Counted from the stretch's first letter, positions 37,752 through 47,749 are shown. The stretch: DNA of 64,000 nucleotides from Desulfobacteraceae bacterium (GCA_014237465.1 JABZFM010000007.1:1-64000); one strand, 5' to 3'. The notes: generated by a model not told the origin, from the sequence alone. Translations and numbers: made by a program.

Positions 37752-38297
37752 TCAAGTAATAAGTATACTGTCCCCAGATTTAGAAACATTCTGAAACGAT
37801 AAAAAGTTCTGCTCAATAAAATCTGCAAGGCGCTGAAGCTCTTCCAAGCCAAAGACCGGAACATTGATATTCAAGTCAGCATCCGTCACAATGGCAACAA
37901 GGGTGTCATCATTTAAACAGACCGGCACATCATTTACCTGCGACCGGAACACCTCGATTTTAGGAAATCCGGCATTCTTGTATCCTTCAGCAATGATCAC
38001 ATCCATATCCGTTAAATGGTTTTCAATGGATGACAATTGGGCATGACTGTCGTCGGTCCGGTTCTCCCGTTTTCTGATCATAACGATTTTATCGACTGAT
38101 GCCACCACCACGGCATCAGCGCCGGACGCAAAATGCCGCCAGCTGTCCTTTCCCTTTGTGTCAAAATTTGATTCATGCTCTGAATGCTTGATGGTTCCCA
38201 CGCGGTATCCTTTTTTTTTCAACTCAGGAACCAGCTTTTCCACCAGGGTTGTTTTCCCTGCATCAGAATATCCTACGATCGATATAATCGGCGTCAT
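37752..38297 (-). CDS. mobB: Molybdopterin-guanine dinucleotide biosynthesis protein MobB
   Basis: 181-aa P-loop GTPase that assists guanylation of molybdenum cofactor. IISIVGYSDAGKTTLVEKL is the Walker A, followed by GYRVGTIKHSEH and the DVIIAEGYKNAGFPKIEVFR motif. The start ATG follows AGGTTAA. It stands alone, convergent to metK; no other Moco genes are here. The product serves molybdo- and tungsto-enzymes such as formate dehydrogenase. Confidence 0.92.
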   Translation of the reverse strand: MTPIISIVGYSDAGKTTLVEKLVPELKKKGYRVGTIKHSEHESNFDTKGKDSWRHFASGADAVVVASVDKIVMIRKRENRTDDSHAQLSSIENHLTDMDVIIAEGYKNAGFPKIEVFRSQVNDVPVCLNDDTLVAIVTDADLNINVPVFGLEELQRLADFIEQNFLSFQNVSKSGDSILIT

Positions 38298-38574
38298 TTT
38301 CGTTTAACCTTTAATTTTATTAAGAAGCGCTGGCAATACAATCAGGAGAACGCACCCATCGCTTATTTTTATTCACACGGAGATGGTTAATATCTCCCCA
38401 TTATGGATCGATAAAAAACAATTAAATCCTAATCAAAAAAATTGTCAAGGTCTAAGTCTGAATCGGCATACAGCAGTTTTTTTTTAAAAAAACCGTATTG
38501 AAACCATTTTTTCAGATAGTTGAAACGATAAAAACAAGAACTTGACAAATGATGCAACGCGTCATATTTTTTTG

Positions 38575-38601
38575 TTGACAACCACCTGTCACAGTGTGGT
38601 A
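38575..38601 (+). promoter_or_regulatory. Promoter and 15-bp dyad of the first rhodanese/PKD selenoprotein gene
   Basis: TTTTTTTGTTGACA (-35 at 38575-38580), 6 nt, then the dyad TGTCACAGTGTGGTA (38587-38601). The same -35, 6-nt gap and dyad occur ahead of the paralog (47069-47043). A good -10 at 17 nt is lacking, which would fit an activator-dependent promoter. The gap 38298-38574 shows no gene. Confidence 0.55.
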
Positions 38602-38693
38602 GAAAGTGGATTCTTTATTGTCCGCCAACTTATTTTGGACTGAAAAAATTTTTAACATCTCAAATTGATAAAATTTATAAAAGGAATAGATAA

Positions 38694-40493
38694 ATGACAG
38701 CACATAAAAGAACTCCAGCGACCTTCGTCTGCCACGGAGTGGTTCTCCTTGCACTGATTTTCATATCCCTAATGGCCTCAAAACATGCCGGTGCAGCCTG
38801 AGTCGGTCCTCCGCTGACCGTGACTGTCAGCCCTGCAGAAGGTGGCGTGGTAGAAGCTGCTAATTTCGGAAGAACCAATGTTAAGTATTACCCGCCAAGT
38901 ACCACTGAAACATGTTTCAGCATCAATGAAATTGTCGATCTGGCTGCAACTCCGAACTCCGGATACAAGTTTTCCAGTTGGAGTATTTCCGGAGGGACCG
39001 TGTATGATGGTGCGATAAATCCAAAAAAAATAACAATGCCGGGTTCCACTTCAATTTCCACCCATGTAATTACTAATTTTACCAAAGACACTGCACCAGT
39101 AATGTCCGATGCCGAAGCGGTAACCCCAGTTGAGGCAAAAGCCCTGATAGACAGCAATAACCCTGTGATCGTTATTGATGTCCGCGAATCGAATGATTAT
39201 GATACCGGGCATATTATTTGTGCCCAAAATTATCCTTGGATTTCCGGCAAATTGTCTGAAATGTACACGGATTTCATTGCATATCAGAATAATGAAATCA
39301 TTATTTATGATCAGGACGGAACGATTAGCTATGAGGCGGCCACGCTGCTGGTGGAAAACGGGTTTTCAGCTGTTTACCACATGACCGGTGGACTGAACAA
39401 TTGGCAAAATGACAGTTATTATAAAGTTAATACCGATTGTAATTGCGAAATATGTAATATCCCCCCAATGGCGCATTCAGGGGCGGATCAGACGGTTAAT
39501 GAAGGCGATACGGTCACTCTGAATGCCGAGGGCTCTTCAAGCGTTTCCGGAACAATCGAAACTTATCAATGGGAGCAGTTCGGCGGTGATCAAACAGTTA
39601 TTTTATCAAATGCCACGGCTGCGCAACCGACGTTTATCGCCCCCTATGTTCAGCAGGGCGGTGATAAATTAATTTTTCATTTAACGGTTACGGACAGCAA
39701 CAACAATCAAGACACTGACAGTGTTGCCATTTTTGTGAACTGGTTCAATGATCCGCCGGAAGCTGACGCCGGCCCGAATCAAAACGTTAAAACAGATCAA
39801 AACGTTGAAACGGGAAAAACGGTTGTTCTTGACGGATCCGGGTCTTCCGATCCGGAAGGAACTATTGCCAGTTATTTCTGGACAATCGAGGCCGGCACGT
39901 TTGGCGTGGAACTATCAAATAACAATGCGGTAATGCCCGAGTTTACGGTGCCGATCACCAGCGGATGGATCAGGTTCCTGCTGACAGTAACCGATGACAA
40001 TGGGAAAACAGATACAGATTCCGTAACTATCACAATCGGTGCTTCAACCAATACACCGCCTGAGGCAGATGCAGGAGCGGATCAGATAACCAATAAAGGA
40101 GAAACGGTTCAACTCGATGCATCAGGATCGATAGACCCGGATGGATCGGTTACGAAATATCACTGGGAGCAGATCAGTGGACCGGAAGTAAAACTATCCA
40201 ACTCGTATGCTGTTCTGCCGACATTTTATGCCCCGGGGATAGACGAAACATCCGAATTGGTCTTTTTACTGACAGTAGAAGACAATAATGGCGTGACCGA
40301 CACGGATGATGTAATGGTTACAGTTAACAATATAACGGATTGTTCTTGGAACGCTGTAGAACTCGACTGGAATTGCCCGGATAATGCGGGAAGTGATGAC
40401 GATAATACTACTGTTGAGCCTGAAGAATCCGATCCAGAAGAGACAGAAAGCAGCGGCGGGAGCAGTTGCTTTATTTCCTCATTATTTGATTAA
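38694..40493 (+). CDS. Exported rhodanese/PKD-repeat protein with in-frame TGA (probable selenoprotein), paralog 1
   Basis: From the ATG at 38694 (after AAAGGAATAG) the frame gives a signal peptide with a hydrophobic core VVLLALIFISLMA and AGA cleavage motif (32-34), then Ala35, TGA (38799-38801, codon 36) and VGPPLTVTVSP, running on to 40493: 599 residues if TGA is Sec. Domains: divergent repeat-like domain (~40-125), rhodanese fold (VIVIDVRESNDYDTGHI ... FSAVYHMTGGLNNW, ~140-235), CNCEIC, then three PKD/REJ-like domains (~260-565), an acidic linker and a C-terminal SSCFISSLFD. The rhodanese active loop reads IIIYDQDGTIS, without catalytic Cys. A GTG at codon 43 could start a truncated product lacking export. 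The paralog at 43585-46746 has its TGA at the same codon. Confidence 0.8.
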
Positions 40494-40518
40494 GTTATAA
40501 TTTATTTAAGTTCTGACA

Positions 40519-40560
40519 CAATAAGCCCTTCCGGAACTTATCGGGAGGGCTTATTTTTTT
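40519..40560 (+). terminator. Intrinsic terminator after paralog 1
   Basis: AATAAGCCCTTCCGG pairs with CGGGAGGGCTTATT, followed by a T-run. It lies 30 nt past the stop codon. Confidence 0.85.
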
Positions 40561-40765
40561 CTCGCGCTTATCACCGGAAGTGAGCGCCCGCTATCGCCAA
40601 AATTTATAATAGACATTCTCTCATACCGTCATTTCATTTATCCGCTCTTGACTTACGACCTGTAATCCTATTAAATTAATTATTTAGATGAAACAACGCC
40701 ATAAAAAACGGGGACATCAAAGGTTATTTTCTTCTGACTCAGCGTGTAACCACAAGGAGCTTTTG

Positions 40766-42109
40766 TTGAAAATAAAACTCGCTTTATTTTTCCTCTCTAT
40801 TATCCTGTGCGCTTCAATTTCCGGATGTTATAACCCGAACGACACGTTGCGGAAAATCGAAAACCGGGGGCAGATTATTGTCATCACCGACAACAGCGCC
40901 CATGGCTTTTACCTGTACCAGAATCGGCCCATGGGTTTTGAATATCAGCTGACAAAAGAATTTGCAGCTTTTCTGAATGTTGAATTGACAGTCATCACAC
41001 CGGGCTGGGGAAAAATATTCGATACCCTTTTAAGCGGTGAAGGCGATCTTATTGCATCCAGCTTGACAAAAACGGAAAGGCGCAAAACCCGGGTGGTGTT
41101 TTCCGATGAATACATGCCGGTTCAGCAGCAGGTGATTGTCCGCAAAGGCTTTCGGGGCATAAAAAGACTTTCGGATTTAAACGGCAAAACCGTTCACATC
41201 CGGAAAAACACCTCATATCATGAGCGACTGGTGGAATTAAAAAAATCAGGACTGAATGTTCACCTTGCCCTTTATGAAAACACCCCGACTGAAGAACTTT
41301 TACGGCAAGTTCAAAACAATGAAATCAAAATCACGATTGCAGATTCAAATATTTTCCGGTTAAACAGGCGGTATTATCCGGACCTTCGAATTGCTTTTCC
41401 GATTTCAGAACATCAGTCTCTTGGGTGGGCGGTTAAAAAACATGACATCCGGCTGATTAAAAAAATTAATCAATTTTTTGATAATATAAAAAAAGACGGC
41501 ACTTTCACTCAAATCTACAATAAATATTATGCCGGCACGGAAATGTTTGACTATGTGGATATCAAAATATTTCATAACCGTTTAAAAACCCGGCTGCCCG
41601 CCTACAAACAGATTATCGAGAAAGAATCTAAAAAGTATAATTTTGACTGGCGACTGATTGCCGCAGTCATTTACCAGGAATCTCAGTTTAACCCAAACGC
41701 AATCAGCTATACAGGTGTCCGGGGACTCATGCAGCTGACAATGCCCACGGCAGATGAAATGGGTGTTTTAAACCGCTTAAACCCTGAAGAAAGCATTAAA
41801 GGCGGAATTAAGTACCTGCATAAACTCTATAATCAATTTGAAGGCCTGCATCCCGATGAAAGATTAAAATTTGCCCTCGGCAGTTATAATGTGGGATATG
41901 GACATGTAAAAGACGCCAGAAATATCGCACACGAAAAAGGGCTTGATATCAATCAATGGAGTTCCCTTGAAAAAACCCTGCCGTTACTCAGAAACCGGGA
42001 GTATTATGAAAAATCCGATTTTGGTTATGCAAGAGGAACTGAGCCGGTCCGGTACGTCAATCAGATTTTAACGTATTATAACATTTTAAAAATGACGCCG
42101 GAAGCATAA
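40766..42109 (+). CDS. mltF: MltF-like lytic murein transglycosylase (SBP domain plus SLT domain), lipoprotein
   Basis: Outer-membrane-type lipoprotein that cleaves peptidoglycan. Signal with lipobox SISGC, a periplasmic solute-binding-like domain (GQIIVITDNSAHGFYLYQNRPMGFEYQLTKEFA onward, about 30-240), then the SLT catalytic domain with Glu in AAVIYQESQFNPNA, YTGVRGLMQLTMPTA and SYNVGYGHVKDA. I favour the TTG at 40766, 6 nt after AAGGAG, giving a clean lipoprotein signal (447 aa); an ATG at 40688 in the same frame would add 26 basic residues and has no Shine-Dalgarno. Confidence 0.9.
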   Translation: MKIKLALFFLSIILCASISGCYNPNDTLRKIENRGQIIVITDNSAHGFYLYQNRPMGFEYQLTKEFAAFLNVELTVITPGWGKIFDTLLSGEGDLIASSLTKTERRKTRVVFSDEYMPVQQQVIVRKGFRGIKRLSDLNGKTVHIRKNTSYHERLVELKKSGLNVHLALYENTPTEELLRQVQNNEIKITIADSNIFRLNRRYYPDLRIAFPISEHQSLGWAVKKHDIRLIKKINQFFDNIKKDGTFTQIYNKYYAGTEMFDYVDIKIFHNRLKTRLPAYKQIIEKESKKYNFDWRLIAAVIYQESQFNPNAISYTGVRGLMQLTMPTADEMGVLNRLNPEESIKGGIKYLHKLYNQFEGLHPDERLKFALGSYNVGYGHVKDARNIAHEKGLDINQWSSLEKTLPLLRNREYYEKSDFGYARGTEPVRYVNQILTYYNILKMTPEA

Positions 42110-42175
42110 CCCCTAATCAGCCACATAATATTTTAAGCATTTAAAACTGCTAACAACGCATCCCTTATAATCCTG

Positions 42176-43336
42176 ATGAATAAAAAAGCACCCACCACAA
42201 TTTTTCACAAATATAAAAAAACCGCTGCCCTGGTTTTCTTGATTCTGTTTTCAGCCGGATTCAGCTATCATGTCATAACGACTTTCCCAACCCGGCACAT
42301 TAAATCCGGAACGACAAATTCGCACCCCAAAAATCCTTACACGGATCTTAAAAACATCGGAGAAAACTGGTGGGAAGCCGGACGGTTTATCTACCATGAC
42401 ATCCCCGCCAGAATTGTTTTTTTACTCCCGCCGGCAACAGGTAACCGTCCCGATGCAGTCAACGAGGCTATATGGCTTGAGTTTGATCGAATCGGCGATA
42501 TCTTTAACCCGTTTAAACCGGATTCTGAAATCTCCCGCATAAATTCATTGGTTCAGTCAGATTCAATCTCTGTATCAGATGATGTGAACTCTGTCATACG
42601 CATTTCACAACTTTTATGGGTCGACAGCAGCGGGCAGTTTGATCCGACCATGTGGCAAATCAAACGGCTCTGGCAAAACGCTGAAAAGAATCAGCAAATA
42701 CCGTCTGAAAAAGATATTGCCGCGGCATTACAATGGACCGGGTTTGATAAAATCCGGCTTGATGAAAATATTGAAAATTCAATAGAATTTGAAAATCACC
42801 CGATAAAATTCGATTTCGGGGGAATCGTAAAAGGCTATGCCGTAGACCAGGCCCGTCAGATTCTTTTAAACTCCGGCGTTACCGCAGGACTTGTGCAACT
42901 AGGGGGAGAAATCAGCGCATTCGGCAAAAACAACAAAAAACCGTGGCGCATCGGCATTCAACATCCCAAACAGATGGATAAGGTCTGGGGGGTTCTTTTA
43001 TCAAATAAGAGCCTCAGGATTTCGACGAGCGGCAACTACCGTCAGCCCATAAAAATCAACGGGCAATCCTTTTACCATATTTTCAGTCCCAAAACAGGCA
43101 AACCGGTCTCTGAAAAAATACTGGGTGTTACAACGGCATGTTTAAACGGTAAAAACGCCAATGCCCGGTTAGACGGAATCGCAACCGCCATAACGGTGAT
43201 GGGTGCTGCAAAAGGCCTTGCTCTTGCTGAAAAACTAAAAATTGATGTGCTGATTCTTTATGAAAAAAGAGACGGCACGATCGGGGAACTTATGACACCA
43301 GGGTTCTTAAACAATTATAAATCTTTTGATAATTAA
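42176..43336 (+). CDS. apbE: FAD:protein FMN transferase ApbE
   Basis: Transfers FMN from FAD to Thr/Ser of target proteins such as RnfG/NqrC-type subunits. 386 aa with an N-terminal membrane anchor (about 14-30), the FDPTMWQIKRLW segment, FDFGGIVKGYAVDQARQ, GLVQLGGEISAFG and the C-terminal ISTSGNYRQ and YHIFSPKTGKPV motifs with the metal-binding region near LDGIATAITVMG. Follows mltF by 66 nt in the same direction. No Rnf or Nqr genes lie in the window. Confidence 0.93.
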   Translation: MNKKAPTTIFHKYKKTAALVFLILFSAGFSYHVITTFPTRHIKSGTTNSHPKNPYTDLKNIGENWWEAGRFIYHDIPARIVFLLPPATGNRPDAVNEAIWLEFDRIGDIFNPFKPDSEISRINSLVQSDSISVSDDVNSVIRISQLLWVDSSGQFDPTMWQIKRLWQNAEKNQQIPSEKDIAAALQWTGFDKIRLDENIENSIEFENHPIKFDFGGIVKGYAVDQARQILLNSGVTAGLVQLGGEISAFGKNNKKPWRIGIQHPKQMDKVWGVLLSNKSLRISTSGNYRQPIKINGQSFYHIFSPKTGKPVSEKILGVTTACLNGKNANARLDGIATAITVMGAAKGLALAEKLKIDVLILYEKRDGTIGELMTPGFLNNYKSFDN

Positions 43337-43494
43337 GAGTCTCCCGTATTACTGAATGACTGAAATAGAACTGCATGGCATGAACACCATTTTCTCATAC
43401 ACGATGCGGCTTTATTTTTCACGCAGGAGCCTGTGAACGAGATTTTAAACCCTGTTTGCCAATCGTTAATTTTAGCCCTGCGAAGGTCCAAAAA

Positions 43495-43537
43495 TAAAAA
43501 TTCCCACAAATACGATACGCATCTGTGGGAATTTTTA
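43495..43537. terminator. Bidirectional intrinsic terminator between apbE and paralog 2
   Basis: AAAAATTCCCACA pairs with TGTGGGAATTTTT over 13 bp around a 15-nt loop; T-runs follow on both strands. It serves the convergent genes ending at 43336 and 43585. Confidence 0.85.
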
Positions 43538-43584
43538 TTACATTATTATAAACAGCAACTAACTGATTAAATCACAGGAACCCC

Positions 43585-46500
43585 TTATTCCACAAAGGAA
43601 GATATAAAGCATCCGCCACTACTTCCGCTGGATTTATTATTGATGGTTATTGCAACCGAATCTGAACGTTGCTGTCCGCTGTAATCCTCGACAGTTAATT
43701 TAAATCTCAGCACCACCACGCTTTCTGAAATTTCAGGTGCTTCAAATGCCGGTTTTTGTGCTAAATTGTCCGACAGAACAACTAGTTCACCCCTGACCTG
43801 CTCCCACAGATAACTCTTGATTCCATCATCCGGATCCGAAGAACCGGAGGCATCCAGAATCACCATATCCCCCTCATCAACCTCCTGGTCAGAGCCGGCA
43901 TCTGCAACCGGGGGTTCAGTGCTGGGATCAACGGTCACCGCGACCTCATCAAAGGTTACCAGCCCATCACTATCTTCTACCATCAACCGGAATGTTAACA
44001 CGTTGAAATCAGGATTGACAGCAGGCACTGTAAACGTCGGTGAAGCTGCCGAAACATCTGACAAAATGACCGTCGGTCCACTGGTCTGGGTCCACAAATA
44101 AGTGACTTCGCCGTCCAAATCTTTAGATTCGGAACCGTCCAGTGTTACGGTTTGTCTTTCATATACGGACATGTCATTTCCGGCTTTTGCAATCGGTGCC
44201 TGACCCACATCATCCACAATTATTTCAACCCGGTCCGTGCTTGTCTGACCTTCTGTATCAGCAACAGTTAATTCCATGATCACTGTCGCCGGGCTAACTT
44301 GTTCTCCAATAGACGGGGACCAAAGTATCGGAGTGGATATGAAAGCATCATTTAAACTCACTGCCGGACCGCTGATCTGGTGCCATTGATAGATAAGAGA
44401 GTCACCGTCCGGATCTAAAGAATCAGAGCCATCCAGCGCCACCATAGTTGTTTCATTGACTCTCTGATCTGCGCCCGCATTTGCAAGCGGTATAACATTT
44501 TTGTTGTTAACCGTTATTTCGACCTGGTCCGTGCTTACCTGCCCGCTGCTGTCTGTTACTATCAGTTTAAATATCAAAACGACCGGATCAAGACCGGTTT
44601 CCGGGGCAATGAACGTCGGATCCGCCGCAAAGCTGTCAGACAAAGACACCGCCGGACCGCTGATCTTATTCCATTGATAAGTCGCGATCCCGTCATCGGA
44701 ATCAAAAGACCCGGAACCATACAGTGCCACGGTTTGCCTTTCAAACACATCCTGGTCGGGACCGGCGTCCGCCACCGGCGGATCATTGATCCAGCTGATC
44801 TGGACCGAAGCCTGATCTGTTTTACCGGCATCATCTGTCACGATCAACTGGAATATTGCAGAGCCGGACGCATAGGGTGCGATAAATGTCGGCTGGATGG
44901 CTGCGCTGTCAGACAGAATGATAGATTCAGGTCCGGATGTGACCGTCCATTCATATGAAAAAATATTACCTTCAGGATCTGAAGAACCTGAACCGTCCAA
45001 AAAGACCATGCTACCCGGTATAACACTCTGATCCGGTCCGGCATCCGCAACCGGCGGTATGTTTTCACTGATATACGCCTGGCTGTTGACAGTTACTTTC
45101 ACTTCATCAGTACCAGTCGTTCCATTCGAATCTTTGACAATAAATTGAAAAAGAAGTTCCGTCTGACCACTACCGATTACAGGCGCTGTAAACGTCGGAT
45201 TTATCTCCCGGGTGGCTTCCGGCGCCATTCCATCACTGCCGGAAAGAACAACCGACGGCCCGAAAATCTTGGTCCACTGATAGCTTTTAACCACCGCATC
45301 CAGGGAAGACGACCAGGAGCCGTTCAAAGTAACGGTACTGCCTTCCGCAACCACCTGGTCCGGGCCGGCATCTGCTACAAGACCCGATGTTCCGCCTTCG
45401 GTATTGCTTGTGATCATCACCGTATCTGAATCCGTATCACCGTTATCATCCGTTACGGTTAGCCGGAATTGAACCCATCCCCTTGCATCCGGCGCGGTAA
45501 AAGTTGTTATTGGACCGGAAGGATGCGACAGGACGATTTCCGACGTATCAATTGCTGATGAACCGCTGATTAATTCCCAATGGTAGGCTGTAATCTCACC
45601 ATCCGGATCTGAAGAATTGGTGCCGTTCAGCGTCACGGTATCACCCGCCATTACCGATTGATCCGGACCGGCATCTGCATTAACGTCAGCATTCACCCAC
45701 TCAACCTCGATACTTACACTGTCGGTATCTTTCTGACCTGAGTCATTGGTAACGGTTAAATGAAAGACGATTGTATCACCCCCCTGTTGAACATAGGGTG
45801 CCGTAAAGGTCGGTCTGCCATCAGTCTCATCTGACAGGATAACCGTCTGGTCTCCTTCAATCTGCTCCCACAGGTAACTTAAAAAAAGGCTGCCAGGGGC
45901 ACTGGACCCGGTCCCGTTTAACATCACAGGCTCTGCTTCATCCACTGTCTGGTCCGGCCCGGCATGGGCCATTGGGGGAAGGCTGCAAATTTCACAATCA
46001 CAAGCCGCATCAATGGTCTGCCACCCTCTTTTTACCCAGCCGTCCATGCCATCGGTCATGTGATAAACAGATGTGAACCCCTCTTCGGCTAAAAAGTCCG
46101 CCGCATCATCGCTGGGCGACCGGTCCTTTCCGTAAACAAGAATATCATAACTTTGAAAATTGCTGAAATTCGTATAATACCTTTGCAAATATCCTGAACT
46201 CCAGGGGTAATTCTGAGCGCAAATGATATGGCCGGCGTCAAAATCAACGGATTCACGGACATCAATAACGATCACTGGATTATTACTGTCTATCATGGCT
46301 TTTGCTTCATCAAGCGTCACAGACTCGGCCCCGGCCGGTGGAGGCGGCACAGCGCCAGTGAAATAAGCAACCACTCTGGTTGAAATATCTGAAGAGTTCG
46401 GCAATTGAATAGAATATGGATTCCTTGTGCCGCTGTAACTAGTCCCACCAGAAATACTCCAACGGGAAAACGTGTACCCGGAGCCCGGGTTTGCAGTAAG

Positions 46501-46746
46501 CGTGATTGTTTCCATAATATTAAAACACGTTTCAGTGGTACTTGGCGGGAAATTCTTAACATTAATCCTTCCAAAATTAGCAGCTTCAACCACACCACTT
46601 CCTGTCGGGCTGACGGTCACGGTCAGCGGAGGGCCGCCTCAGCCCGCTTTTGCAGATTGGGGAAGGAACATTGACAAAGAAACCAGTAAAACAAACACCG
46701 CCGCATAGAAGCCAAGCACTGAAATATTGAAAAACTTTTTACCCAT
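43585..46746 (-). CDS. Exported rhodanese/PKD-repeat protein with in-frame TGA (probable selenoprotein), paralog 2
   Basis: From the ATG at 46746: signal peptide (MGKKFF, hydrophobic core VLGFYAAVFVLLVSLSMFL, AKA at 32-34), Gly35, TGA (46641-46639, codon 36), then GGPPLTVTVSP and an open frame to 43585, 1053 residues with Sec. Domain order matches paralog 1: divergent repeat-like domain, rhodanese fold (VIVIDVRESVDFDAGHI, FTSVYHMTDGMDGW) whose loop ILVYGKDRSPS lacks the catalytic Cys, CDCEIC, then about eight tandem PKD/REJ-like domains marked by repeated ADAGPDQ and FxLTVTD, and a C-terminal SGGCFISSFVE. It is longer because of extra PKD repeats. The DNA just after the TGA is nearly identical in both paralogs, as expected for a shared SECIS. 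A GTG at codon 43 is an alternative internal start. Confidence 0.8.
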
Positions 46747-46897
46747 GTTAACGATTATCTCCCGTGCCGAAAAAAATTATAATTTTTGAAAACGATTTGC
46801 CTATGTCATTACAACTCTCATAAAAAACAAACAAGACAATTCTCATGATTTTTTCTTCAAACTACCTGTTAAAACCGATTTTTTATCATCAAAAACT

Positions 46898-47010
46898 TGA
46901 TGGATTCGTAAAAAGTCAAAAAACGACTGTCGATTGACTTTTATCGTCAATAAATTCAATGTGTTAAAAGAAAAAACCGCTCAAAATTCGACTTTTTATG
47001 GAGGCATCAA
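46898..47010. repeat. Dispersed repeat family A copy upstream of paralog 2
   Basis: TTGATGGATTCGTAAAAAGTC at the left and TCGACTTTTTATGGAGGCATCAA at the right; interior AATTCAATGTGTTAAAAG is shared with the copy at 19501. It lies between the paralog 2 promoter and start codon. Confidence 0.75.
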
Positions 47011-47042
47011 ATTTAATCCGCTTTAATCCGCCAAATATATAC

Positions 47043-47069
47043 TGCCACAAAGTGGTATGCCTGTGTCAA
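47043..47069 (-). promoter_or_regulatory. Promoter and 15-bp dyad of the second rhodanese/PKD selenoprotein gene
   Basis: On the minus strand TTTTTTTGTTGACA (-35 at 47069-47064), 6 nt, then TACCACTTTGTGGCA (47057-47043). Identical layout to 38575-38601. The start codon is about 300 nt downstream because a repeat A copy has come between them. Confidence 0.55.
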
Positions 47070-47238
47070 CAAAAAAATTTTGCCGGTCAATTTTTACCAA
47101 ATTTTTGACCGGTGAAATTTCACGCCAAACCGATACACTGATCTTAATTGATAACAAATTCAAAGCAATTTCCATACCAGATGCCACTTATTCAAAACAT
47201 CAGCACGATGAAACAAACAAGCGTCGATAATCACAGGC

Positions 47239-47274
47239 AAAAAAAGTCCTTGCAGGCGGGTTGCCTGCAAGGAC
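47239..47274 (-). terminator. Intrinsic terminator of the third, decayed paralog
   Basis: On the minus strand GTCCTTGCAGGC pairs perfectly over 12 bp with GCCTGCAAGGAC across a 5-nt loop, followed by TTTTTTT. It lies about 95 nt past the remnant's stop codon. Confidence 0.85.
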
Positions 47275-47367
47275 GGATGTGCATTTTATTAAACAATAAA
47301 TGTATACTTTTGTACAACAAACAACAGCTTAGCGCGGAATTTGGAGCTTTTTTCTTTGCCATCCAAA

Positions 47368-47546
47368 TTAATTGCAAAATCCTGTATTATAAACGCTATA
47401 CCCGCTGGATCCCCAGGAGTCCCGGGCCTTGACCCAGTGATAATTGCGGCTGCCGGGCACCGCAGTGGTATCATCATAAGAAAACCCGGCCACAGATGAT
47501 GCGATCCAGTCATTCAGGCCGTCTGTCATATAATATATGGATTTAA
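47368..47546 (-). pseudogene. Remnant of a third rhodanese-type exported protein
   Basis: A 58-codon minus-strand frame begins FKSIYYMTDGLNDWIASS, matching the end of the rhodanese fold in the two intact paralogs (FTSVYHMTDGMDGW). The Gly codon expected before it is TGA. The rest, SYDDTTAVPGSRNYHWVKA and DSWGSSGYS, looks like a piece of a fibronectin III-like domain, and the frame stops at 47368. Everything N-terminal to this is gone. Confidence 0.75.
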
Positions 47547-47592
47547 ATCAAGTTCTGTACAAAAAATCAGTTAACACGGCCCACATCGACCA

Positions 47593-47607
47593 TACTACAT
47601 TGTGGTA
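47593..47607. promoter_or_regulatory. Third copy of the TACCAC-N3-GTGGTA dyad
   Basis: TACTACATTGTGGTA fits the dyad found in the promoters of both intact paralogs. Here it is 46 nt from the remnant's broken end and 230 nt upstream of metF, without a TTGACA at the same spacing. Confidence 0.45.
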
Positions 47608-47720
47608 TAAAAATATAAAAAAATACAGTAAAATCGTCATATACAATATCTCTCCAAATAAACGAATATCGTTCATTTTGACTGACGATGTTATCATTAA
47701 AAAAATAATGTTTACATCTA

Positions 47721-47749
47721 TTGACAGTGTTATTTTTTTTTTGTAATGA
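47721..47749 (+). promoter_or_regulatory. Candidate promoter of the metF-hdrA-mvhD-metV operon
   Basis: TTGACA (47721-47726), 17-nt T-rich spacer, TAATGA (47744-47749), about 88 nt before the metF ATG, which follows CTGGAGG. Confidence 0.65.
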
